From Aralia elata (Eukaryota; Streptophyta; Magnoliopsida; Apiales; Araliaceae), in contig CM068386.1 of NCBI GenBank assembly GCA_034770075.1, positions 82,871,007 through 82,935,006 on the forward strand: a DNA stretch of 64,000 bases. The letters run 5' to 3'. Position 1 is the first letter of the stretch, and the number at the start of each line of letters is the position of its first letter. This document shows positions 1 to 12,400 of the stretch, piece after piece. The position numbers and the translations under genes were made by a program. Below the pieces are notes generated by a model. That model did not search any database, was not told where the DNA came from, and saw only the letters and a list, made by a program, of their open reading frames with translations.

Positions 1-466
1 AAAGTAAGAACAAGAAATAAAAACTTAAAAAATTCCTACATTTTTGAAACTGACTAAATAGATATATTATATCTCTAATCTTTAAAAAAATGTACTATAA
101 ATTGAACAAGAATAGGCCATTAAATATGAAACATCACTATCCTAGCAAGGAAGAGGTATTGTTCTACATTATGGACCAAGGATAGAGAAAGCATAATCAT
201 TGTTTGAGGATGGCAAATTTCTAATACAGAATCACATATTAGAATTCATAGCTGTATCAAGAAACTTGACAATTTTCTTTATATTGAATTATCAAATTAC
301 TGAAAAAAAACTGCCCTTGAATTTTTACAAATCAGTCCTCACCTTCTCCCCCAAAAGATTAAAACAATTTAGTGTATTAAGAGTAAGGGTACAAAACTTT
401 TAAGCCTGGTTCCTGAAAAGGGTCCTAACCTCCTCATCTCCACCAAGACATCCAATTCCAAAGCCT

Positions 467-3400
467 TCATAAGAAGAATCTTCTTCTGCTAGTATCCATT
501 TCGGGCTGATTTTTGAAAGGGTCAAGAAAAAGACACAAAAGACAGAACAAGCGGAGTTAGATGCATGATCATGAAAATAAATATGTTATGGGATGAAAAA
601 AGTTAGTATTACATTTTTACTAAGAAGCTTGAAGGTAGTTACTAGATTACCTTATGGACCCACTCATACTCTCCGCCTTTTGAATCAAATGTTCCATGCT
701 GCAGACTAATCAACTTTAATGTAAAACGAGGACCACATTCCTGCAAGTTTTTGGAAATACACGTATCAAGACATGCACCAAACAGACTTCTACCTAAATA
801 GCATCACTCAAATTACAATATCTTTTTGAGATATCAGTTCTCAAATCAAAGTCCTACCAGCTGTCAGAAGGAATAGCTCCTTTTTTTCAATTTTTTTTTT
901 AAGTGGGATGTAGTGGATTAGTTGCAAGAAATTAAGTTGTTCATCTTTTGCACAAATGCTTTAGGAACAGTAAACATTGTTCATCCTGGACGTATGTCGA
1001 ACACAATTATGTCTTGGGCAGTAAACAAGTTGAAACATCTCCATAATCTCTTGGCATTAAATTAGAATCTTGGACCTTATTCAAACACTTGTCACTATAC
1101 ATCACATCTGCTCAGGTGCAATTTTGCAAAATTTTGGAAAGTACTAAGCATGCTCCATTCACAATTACATACAGTAGCAGAACTGTAGCAAACTATTGTT
1201 CATGCTACAGTAATTTTGATATTAGGGATGAATAGTCTATTCTTCTTGTATGTATTAGGCATAGTTGTCAAAATCGTACAATACACGATAAAGGTAGCAA
1301 TCGATACATAATCGTATGGGTATCGAAAATTGTACAAGAATCATAAGTATCGAAGGGGAATTCGCAGTAGAATCGCATGTATCATTTGATACATCGATAC
1401 CTTAACGATTCGGGAAGAAGACAGAGATGCGGAGAGAAAAAAATTAGATAAATCTGAAAATTTACCAGTTGTCCGTCGCTTGATTGGTTCGATTATCTCC
1501 ATCATCTTAATCTCTCGATTGGTTCGATTATCTCCATCATCGTCGACCTAAATTTTCTCACCATCGTCGCCGATGTTTTCTCCCCCAAATCAATTGACGT
1601 GTTTTATTTTCCTTTCGGCCAAGTATTATAGTATGTATAATACTATATATTATATTAACATTAAATAGCAGATAAGTATTATAGTACGTATAATACTATT
1701 ATATTATATTAACATTAAAGCTTATCCACCCACATAAAGTACTTATTTACTTTGTTTCCTTTTTATATTATTATATTATACACAATTTTTATATTCCAAT
1801 TTGTTTGTAATTTAAAATTAATTAATTAATCAATTTATACACTTAAATACTTAATATATTTTTAATTAAAATATATTTTGCAATTTTCAGCTTTATATAT
1901 CAAATCATATTTGATAAACTTTTTTGTTTTTAGTTACTAATTTTCTATGTTTGTGCCTCTTTTTTGTTTTTAGTTACTAATTTTCTATGTTTGTGCCTCT
2001 TGACAACTTAAAACATTGAGGACTTGGCTTTTTGTTGGACTACAAGCTTAATTGTTATGAAGTTTAAGTCATAAACTGTGTCCTCAATATAAATAAATAT
2101 AATAATTATTAATTTATTTATTTTTCTGTATCTTACAATACGATTCACGATACGATACATGAAACACAATACGGGGTTTTCGATTCATGATACGGTTCTC
2201 GATTTGACAACTATGGTATTAGGTTAAATTATGTCTTATAGTTTAAATTATTTTAAGGGTCAGGATTTTATATTATTAGGGTTTAAATCTTTCTTTTCTT
2301 ATAAATAGTACCTGCAGCAGATTTGTATGTGGACTTTTTATGATTGATGAAAACTATCGCTTTTGGCTTTTGAGTTCTTTTGAGAACTTATAGGGTTTTT
2401 GCTTCAATAACACCCTTTTGGTTTTTCTCTTCTTCCTAAGAAACCAAGACTTTAATTTGTAGCAAAATTATGGTCTCTAATGCTCCTGGCTGCATCAGAA
2501 CTTCTGACACACCAAGTCTTTAGAGAATAAGACATCAGGCATATGCCACCACAAATAAAGCATGGAAAAGATATGTTACAGTATCTATTGCAACAACAGG
2601 TCCCATAAAAAAGTTTTAGTGTTTTGTACTGATAACGTCCCTTTAAAAAGTAGACTAAATTTTTTTTAAGAGAAAACAAAACTTCAATTGTGACATGTTT
2701 ATTCATTTTCCCTTTTTGGTGACAAGGAGCTGATCCAACCACACCACTTCGTAGTGTTGGGCTGCAACACAAACTCTGACTACTCGCAGCCACCCAAAAG
2801 CCAAGGATATCAGGAGTGCGCGCATGTATGTCAGTGAGAGTTGTACCCTTAACCTCTCCCTTGGGAGAAATCTTAAGCACAACCCTTGAACCACCAGGCC
2901 AACCAACCTCAAAACAGGAGTAACAGTATAGCTCAATGGTAGGATCTTGGCAGTTGGTACCACAACATAGTGGTCATCCTTTCTTTTATTTTTATTTTGT
3001 CTTAAATTGTGACATCACCTTTCCTGTGTATGCACATGACATTATCCAAGAAGATATTTTGAATTCAATGAAAAAGGTTTTAAGCTCATAGTTTATTTTG
3101 GTTGAAACAAGGATATTGACAATTTCTATGTTGAGTATGCACATGCCCACTTGTTGTAGATGATATTTTGGTTAGTGTAATGTATCTCATCCATTGCGTT
3201 CCTGGGCTTAAAGTCGATATGTCTTGAATTTAGTTTTGTGGGGATTAAGCCGGAGAAATTGGAGATGTATGCTTCTTTGGTCAGTTGAGAGGTGCAATCC
3301 TTGCCTATGACACACATCATGGAACTCCCTTTAGGGAGCTTCTAGGTCTCTTTTCTTTTGGGACCCTGGTAGAACAAGTGTTGAAAAGTCTAGATTGTTC

Positions 3401-6400
3401 GAAGGGAGATTTCTTCTCTCTAGGGGGTAGGAAGGATTACTTTAATCCATGTCTCTCTAGTATCCCCTGTACTTTCTTTGTTTAAGTTTCCGGTAAGAAT
3501 TACAATTCTCCAGAGTAGATAATGTCCCATTTCCTTTGATCTGGGGCAAGAAAGGACGGGAAAGGACCATTTGGGAACTGATCCTTAGTGAGCAAGTGGT
3601 TGTGACGTTTCATCTAGAACCTACTTCTCTCTGGCATTTAAGGTGATAAAAAGGCAAGTTCAGTCTTCATCAACATGGGTGGGATGCGAATCTGTATACA
3701 TCTTCTGTTACTTTATTTGAGTCCCTGGAAATTTGGGTTTTAATAATTCCATTGATCTCTCTGTTTGGCCAGAGTTTGTAGTAACAGGTTAAATGAAGAC
3801 CAATAACCAACCAGCTGCAGCAATTTTATCTAAGTTCAGTAGAAATGAAAAGAAATTTAAAAGGCATTATTCCAAGTGGTAAGTATAAAAAACAGCCTCA
3901 TGCTTAACCAAAGATTTGTTTGATGCTCAAAAGCAACTAATCTGTAACGGACCACTAGTAATTAGTTTCTATATTATTTTAGTGGGTGGCATCAACCAAG
4001 CTTTAGTATACATTAAATTCTTCTTATAACACTTCATCAAATGACACTGCTGATTAAAACCGGTTTAAGCACATATTTTTATGACTACTGACTGCAACCG
4101 GTTTAAGCAGTTCATTGCAAAGTCACTATCAACAGGATATTCAAATTCAGTAAATTTAAATCATGTGACAAATCCAAGTAGGAAAAGATCTAAACCAAAT
4201 AAATTCTGGCTAAACACTATTATTTATATCCTTAGAAATAACGCACCAGATAGGTAAAGGCAGGGAAAACATACCTGTAGGCGGGCAATTACTCTTTCCT
4301 GAGAAGCTTTCTCATCCTTACTGTCCTTGCCCTTTTTACCTTTTGAGTCGCTCTGTTTACTTTCTTTGTTTTCAAATATATAACTTCACACGATTTATAA
4401 AATAAAATAAATAAATAAATAAAAGCACCATCAGAAAATGTTATAAATTTTCCAAGTACAAATCTATAAAAAAAGAACATCCTTTTTGTCAAGGACACAC
4501 ACCGATGATGCCGGAAGAAGATAAAGTCTCGCTGATTGTGGAAGGTTACAACTCGCCGACCATGGAAATTCGGGTCTTGAGGGAAAAGTGACTGTATCAA
4601 CCTAGATGACACACAAACATCCACCATTGATTGATTGATAGTGATACTATGTAGATAAAATTGTAGAAATGGTAAAAAGAACTTAAAACTACATTGAAAA
4701 ACAATGAATAATGAGGCATAATTACAGTACATAAAAGTAAATGTTAGAAAGAATTTTCAATAACAATATAAAAAACAAAGAATGAGAAGCAACCTCCCAA
4801 TGCGGTGACCCAAGCGTGTCGTGAAATTGTTTAATACTAGCTCAGGCTTGTGACTAGTTGGATTTCCATGATTCTGCAACCAATGTAAATAAAGATAATT
4901 GGGACAAGAATACCATAAACAAATTCTGCTCATATGAAGCATCCTCTAATTTGAAAAAAAAATAACAAATAAAATGCATGCGACATTTCAACAGTCAAGA
5001 ATGTTCAGACCTTCGATGCATTTAGATAACATCTGCGACACTTCGTATCTACATGTGCATACAATCAACCAATTCGACCACTAATACTATGGAGTAGCTA
5101 AACATTATGTGCAACTAATTCATTGGCTCATTGCCCTAGAAACATTTTAGCTGCTAGATGTTACTCCCTCCGTCCACCAATGGATGGCATAAATGCCAGA
5201 AAAAAAATGTCTCCAAAGGACTGCTTTAGCTAATATCATTTTGAATCTTACTGACAACAGTATTTTTTTACTTATTCATTTGGTAAACTTTTGCTATTAC
5301 AAAAGATTCAACACAAGGGGCAATCCCCTGTCAATACAATCATCTAAAACAAAACTCTTGCTGGTATAACCGAACTCCCCAATTGCTTTAGGTCCAAGTA
5401 ACTTTGGTCCAAGATACATTCTTTAGTTGTCTTAGAAAGAGCTCTACCATGATAATTGTTAATTTTACAATTAATACAAACTTTTTAAGCAAAACTAGTA
5501 TTGGTAGCAGCTTAAGAAAACATGACGCACAAATTTTCGTCACTATAAGTTATGCTCTTTAATTTATTATGAAGAGAGTAAAATAGTGATATTATAGAAT
5601 TAAATGATACATGCAAGCAGGTACTTTGACTAGTAGTTAAATTGCAAGGAGTAGTTTGTACCAAGAAATAACGGCCATACCTTAATATCCTTGCGTAAAA
5701 TGAGTTTTGAGAGCTTGAAATGTGCAGTAGGCCCATCAGGCAAGCCAATTACTAGGAGAGCATCTACAGCACAAACACAACCGATAATAAGTACCCTTAC
5801 ATTATGATATATGAAGGAAACACATCACTTACTGCTCATTTGGGAACACCTTATTCAGGTACATTTTTTGCTTTTTTACGTACTTGTTACAAATAGTATG
5901 CACACTTGCCAAAAATAGTAAATATTAGTTAAAAAAACAAACAAGGTATAGAAAGCATTCCCACACAAACACATAGTATATTAAGCTTTGGTATATTAAG
6001 CTTTGGAACAGATGAGATCTAAAAAAAATTGCTTTTTAAAGACAACTTGATGTTCACTACCAAACCTAGTACAGTAGAATTAGGAGCAGATAAAAGTCGA
6101 GTAAAATCAGAATTCAGAGGTGTGGAATATAAAGCCAACAGTAGAAACCTGGTTCTCTGCGGTTAGTGTGGACAACTATGACAGATGTAAAGTCCTTGTT
6201 CCTTGCATATTCTACAATCTGTAAAATCGTACAATTCATACATTAACAAAGATGTGATATGTTGGCCAAAAATAAAGTAGCAACAGAAAAAGGGCAAAGA
6301 AGAACACTTGAGGAAGGAAAATATACAAAAGCACCTTCTTTAAGTCATATGTTCCTCTCTTGTAGTAATGAGCATTTGGGATGACCGAGAGTAGATCCGA

Positions 6401-9400
6401 AATAAATGCAGGTCCACGCTGCACATCAAGCAATATTTAAACAAAAGAAAAAAGTAAACACGTGAATGCGTTCTAGTAAAAAGAGTTGTACAACTTCAAA
6501 AATTATTGATAGTTAGAATAGAAAAAAATAGCAGAATATTTCAAATGGTAGACATACTGTCGAATTGAATCGGCAAGTGGTTATTAATATCTTTGGAGTG
6601 TGTTCAAGGTTTAGAACTGAACTAAACTCATCCGCATCGTTACCAGCGAACAGCTGCAAATGAACACAAGAAATCAGAGGTCAGATTACCATTGTTGATG
6701 TAATGTGTGTGTGAGAGGGATGATAACTGTAAGAGATTAATTTAGACAGCAGACCTCTTCATCATCAGGCTTGCAAACTGTCTCATCATGTTCCCTTGTA
6801 TTTTCGATTGTGCGAGGAACCTTCTTTGGTGGAAGCTGCATAGAATAATGATGATGATGAGGATAATAATAACAAAAGATAAAAATGATTATTACTATTG
6901 CAGGAAAACTTGATCTGAATTCCAATTTACTGAAATTAATTGAAGAAATACAGGGTAGTATTTTTTTCACATAATATGTATAGATAACTGTATATATATG
7001 CATTAAATCGTCATAGTATCATTCTTTTCATGATAATTCTGTTACATGAGCTAACTTATATACATTATCCTAAGATACTGGTCGATAAACCATTTAGCAA
7101 ATCTTTCTTTTCTTGGTCTTTTACCTTTTCAAATAAAACCACTACTTAAGAATCAAGAAAAAGATGAGTGAAAAAAGAATACTTATACAAAGTGTTATTC
7201 CTTTTAGCCTTCATTTCATTTGTTATCTTGTTCAAAAAATAAAGTCTGATTACTAAAGTTAGACACACAAAAAGAGACTGCTATGGACTAAATCAGATAA
7301 ATGAATCCCTCAAGTCTCTTAAGCAGCATGTGGAAGAAGCTACAAATATTTTTTATAACTCATAGTCTGATAAGAACTCTTTTCTCAAAGGACTAGTCAA
7401 CAGAATTCATCAAGTTGTAATGAAATTGACTGGTATATTGGTAGGGAAAAAAAATTGTTTTGTTAGTAGTCAAGTTCTTTGAGTGTGTGAATGCGTGTGT
7501 AAGTACAAGTATTAGGGATTCCATACATAGCTTCCTAATGATTTCCACACTTTTCTCTAAGTAATAAATGATGAACTGTCATGACCCTCACTTGGTCATG
7601 ACTGTGGTGCTCAAATAACTGCAGCTACAAAGCAATTCCATGGAGGTTAAGAGAGAATTCAGATAAGAAATGGGGACTGGAAAAGAAGGAGAGGGAGAAG
7701 ATCCATGTGATTCATAAACGAGAATTGGTTTTCAGATATTCATTTTATCAAAATAAGCATAGGGTTTTCTAAATACATCATGATATTTATAGACTATATG
7801 GCTAAGAGACTGAAGTACCCTTCCAACTACTACTCTCCTTCTCACAGAAAATAACATGCTCTCCATTTGCCAACTACCACTGGATTTATAGTTATTTACT
7901 ACTAATACCTCTAACAAAAACTGTGCTGATATGACATTGCCTTCCCCTTAAACCAATCCATGTCCTCATGGATTTAACTGAAAGTTGGGGTAATAGATCC
8001 TGTAACGAATGCAATTTTTGTGATTGAATAAAAATATTTATTGAGTTATTTTTATTAATTTATTGAGTTAAATAAATAATTTATTAAGTTTTTGTGAAAT
8101 GGGTATATGTTGAGTTTAATAATGTTAAATGTTATTTGAATGTGATTTGTTATGTTTATTCTAATTTAATTTAATAATTAAATTAGATGATGAAAAGGTT
8201 TATTTGAATAATATAATTCAGTTGGTGTTATTGTTATTGGTTAAATAAATTTATTATTTAAGTTAGTAAGGTTTAATTGAATTTATTTAATGATAAGTTC
8301 AATTAAATTAGAAGTGTGACATTTTAAATTATATGTTATAATGGTTTATTAAAATAAATGAGAAAGTGTTTAATTCAGTTTTACCAAACAAGGCCCTATG
8401 ATCTTTGTTTGGAAATAATGGGTTATTTTATTTGTGTTTTACCAAACAAGGCCTTAAGACCTTTAGTTAGAATAATAGATTATTTTATTTGTAATTGCCA
8501 AACATAGCCTTATGGCTTTTGAAATTTTAAACTGATGGATTAAATATAGATTATACGTTATTATATTAATTATCAGTTTTTATTTTTATCAGTTTTATTT
8601 TTTTAAAGTGCGTCAGTTGTAAGAAAAAGAAAAGAAAGAAAAGAAAGAACAGAGTTCAAAGAGAAAAGAGGATATACAGAGAAGAAGAGAGAGTTAGAGA
8701 GAAAATTGAGAATTGAGAATTGAGAATTGAGAAAGAGAAGGAAGGGAGGTGCTTAGCTAAGAATTATATATAGCTTGAAGGTATAATTCTTTTAGTTTTG
8801 TTCTTTATTGTATTCTTATTATTTTACTTCTCTGTATATGATTTCTACTTCACTGTATATGAATTTACATGCCAAATACATGAATTACTTGGTTATAATT
8901 GTTAGTAAGCATGTATTAGAGATTATGTGGTGATTATAAACTAGTTTGAAGAATTAATTCATGAAAACATGCTTTAGAATTGAGTTCTTAGTTTTACAGA
9001 GCTTTATTTCATGTATGGCATACCTGTATGAAAATTGATGATTCAATTTGGTTATTAATCGATGAATTAATAATTGTTTATGATTATGTGATGAAAAACA
9101 TGAATAATGCAAGAAGAATGGTTTTAATTGGTTGAAGAATGAATTTACAGAGTTTAATTTCATGAAAATAGTCAAAGCATGAATAAATTGTTTAACAGTG
9201 AATTTTTGATTTTAAATTGGTTGATTATGTGTTTTATAATAGTTAAATTAGTTAGAAACATGTTGGTTATTTGTTTTCTAGCATATTTGATGTCTGGATA
9301 TATTTAGTTTGTGTACTGGATGATAAAATTCGAAAAATTTGGCCAAATTTGGCCTAAGTTTTCACTGTTCGCGAACTGTAGGAGACGACTGCCGGGTGTC

Positions 9401-12400
9401 TCGCCCCGGCGAGAAAAATGAGCTGGTAATCTTCGCCCCGGCGAGAAATTTTGTTAAGGAAAAGCTCGCCCCGGCGAGGTCTCGCCCCGGCGAGATATTT
9501 GTTCAGTAAATCCTCGCCTCGGCGAGGGAACAGTACTGAAAATTTTTAAAATTTTTATTTTCTTTGTGCTTTTACTATGATGCTATAAACAAGTTTAAAA
9601 CTTCTATTAATGTATTAGATAATTAAAGAATTGCCAAGATGGTTGCTAAACTAGTACTTGTCGACTATGGTATGCTAAATGAGATGTTATAATATAAAAG
9701 ATAAGAGCAAGCTTAAAGTGTATATTATTTTGTAACTAATTATGTTACCATTTTATAATTAAATGTATAGGTTGTTTAAGGATCGTGAGGTATTTAATTT
9801 GTAATCTACGCTTGAGGCAAGTTCCTTATCTTAACTTATTACTTTATGTTGAGCAAGTTTTCCTATCTTAAACTTGTTATTTCATTTAAAGCAAGTTTAC
9901 TATCATTGAGCAAGAATATTTACCTTAGCTTATTGTTAATCAAGCAAGGTTACTATCATGATTACGTACTTAAGCTTTATTCCAATCATTGTCTGTTGTT
10001 CAAACTTCGAGTATAGTTTCTATTGAACAAACTCTATTGATGAATTAGACTAGCAAACCCTTATTAATTCAGCTAGTCCTTAGTTGATGAGCGTTTCAAA
10101 GACTTAGAATGTTTTCTATACTTGTTCCAAGCCAATTTCCTTTTTGGTATGGATTCAAACGATAAACTGAGATGAACAACCCTAATATAGGGGATTACTT
10201 ACGCGACAGCGTTAAAATGTTTGTGCACAATACATTGTACAAAGGGCTGATCCCCCTGAGTACGAGATGTTGGTCCATAGTCTACATGACTGTTAAAGGT
10301 TACAGTAGAAATACTTGTTAACCTAGGACATAGTTCGAGGTCTTGTGACCCTCAGATATAATTTCTAAATCTTGAAATCTATTTTCTTTGGAATCAAACA
10401 TTCTAACGAGCTTTTAGACTTTGATCATTTATTGACTGAGATTCAGAAAATTATTATTCCTCAATTGAAATCCATTTCATTTGAATATTATTGTTATCGT
10501 ACTTGTGAGCAATTGTTTGTTCACTCTTGCACTAATCATTGCAGCTAAGACTGAGAAGTCGGACGAGCCGTCCACGAGCAAAGGCAAGGGCAAGATGCAT
10601 AAATAGCTAGCGACCTGCTATTTTCTTGATGATTATTTGTAGCAATACTTGTTTTAAATTATGTTTTATTCCGCATTGATGTATTAAGGTTTAGATAACC
10701 TGGGATTTGATTGTTTAATAGTTTGGTGATGTAACCCATTTTGGGAAGATGATTCATTAAGTTTATTTAATTGTCATATTATGGGTAGTTAATGTGAATG
10801 AATGAGATAGTGAGCACCAAATCTGTGGGAATTAAGTACCTGGATTTGGGGGTGTCACAGATTCTAATCAAGTCTTCATCTTCCCAAGTAGCCTCATCTA
10901 CGCTGTTGTTTTTTCATTGTATGAGGGATTGATGAATCACCCTTTGATCTCTGTACACCATCCTTTGCTTTAAAACTCTTAGAGGCTCCATATCAAATGT
11001 GTCATCTGGAGTTATTCAGGGAAGTTGTGTGCTAGCTTTAGCTAGGCCAATGTGTTTCTTGAGTTGGGAAACATGGAATGTGGGGTGCACTCTTGAAGTA
11101 CTGGGCAGCTCCAACTTGTAGGCCACTTTACCTACTTTCTTCATTATCTTGTAGGGTCCATAGAGTTTGGGAGCTAATTTCATATTCCTCATTGACACTT
11201 AAGCCTGCCTATAGGGTTGGAGCTTTAAGTACACCAACTCATCAACTTCAAACTCTCTTTCTATTCTTTTTTTATCAGCATGTCTTCATTTTGTTCTGTG
11301 CCTTTTCTAGGTTTTCCTTGAGAATGCTTAGCTAAAGCTGCTTCTCTTGCATCATTTCTTCCACTGTAGCTATGTTAGTCTTGTTGTTTGCTTCTATGTT
11401 TAAATGTACTGGTTCATGCCCATATAAACTTGATAGGGGGTAGTTTTGAGAGCTGTGTGATAGTTTAAACCACCATTCCGCAATGGGAAGCCATGCACTC
11501 CACTTTTTAGGAACTTGACTACACATACACCTCAAGTATTGTTCTAGACATTGGTTAACTCTCTCAGTACAACCATCACTCTGAGGGTGATAAGAGGTGC
11601 TTGTTTGCAATCTTGTACCAGCTATTTTGAATAGGGTCTGCCAAAAGTCACTTGGGAAAAGGGGGTCTCTATCACTTACTATGGAACTTGGAATTCCATG
11701 TAATTTGAAAATTTGTTCAAAGAATAATTGGGCCAACCCTTTAGCTGTTATTGGATGGTTGAGTGGTAAAAAGTGCAAATACCTGCTGCACCTATCTGTT
11801 ACTACCCAAATAATTTCATTTCCTTTGGAGTTTGGCAATCCCGTTATGAAATCCATCGCGATCTCTATCCACAGAATGATAGGAATAGAGAGGCTGCAAC
11901 AATCCTGGGGTTTACACAGACTCATGTTTAGAACTTTGGCAGACTTGACACTCAGAAACCCAACTAGTGATATCTTGCTTTATTCCCTTCCAATAGAAAT
12001 ATTGTTCAACCCTTTTTAGGGTAGCCCCTGAACCTGAATGTCCTCGCCCTTTCTCATGTAGTTCCTCAAAAATTTGTCTCCTTAAGGCCCCCTTGGAACC
12101 AATCACCCATGCGCCTCTGTACTTTAGAAGTCCTTGCTCTAACTCCCACTCATTTGGCCCCATTTTTATGGCTGCTAACTCAGTGATAGTTTGGGCTATG
12201 TCCGCATCATTCTCATAGCTATCAATGAGTTGTACCATCCATATAGGTTGAGCTACAGTCAAGTAATGGCAAGAAGAGTTGGTGTTAGCAATATCATTGT
12301 TTACCACCCTTTCCTAACAGAGTAATGCTCCTTCCTTCTTGTTGGAAGGACATGGTTCTGTTGTCAAAGTTCATTTGTATTGTCCCCAACTGTTTCAACC

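Larger units (their letters stand above)
741..4274 (-). other. RPF1 intron 10 (3.5 kb, transposon-expanded)
   Basis: Bounded by the donor after CTACAG (4275) and the acceptor before 740. It holds the hAT MITE (1260..2215) and the SINE-like unit (about 2700..2925). No conserved coding block was seen in the remainder. Confidence 0.85.

Noticed and set aside
2452..2963. Minus-strand ORFs of 142 and 86 codons
   Set aside because: Overlapping frames over the SINE-like unit inside RPF1 intron 10.
2921..2975. tRNA-like box A (tagctcaatggtagg)
   Set aside because: No box B at the right distance and no cloverleaf could be folded; at most a tRNA-derived fragment.
5161..5190. Stowaway-like end (tactccctccgtcc)
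   Set aside because: Only one terminus; no inverted partner or TA duplication found within a few hundred bases.
9399..9527. CRISPR-like array
   Set aside because: Short palindromes with uneven spacing in a plant LTR; no cas genes, no leader.
11597..12019. 140-codon plus-strand ORF
   Set aside because: Antisense shadow of the chromovirus integrase.
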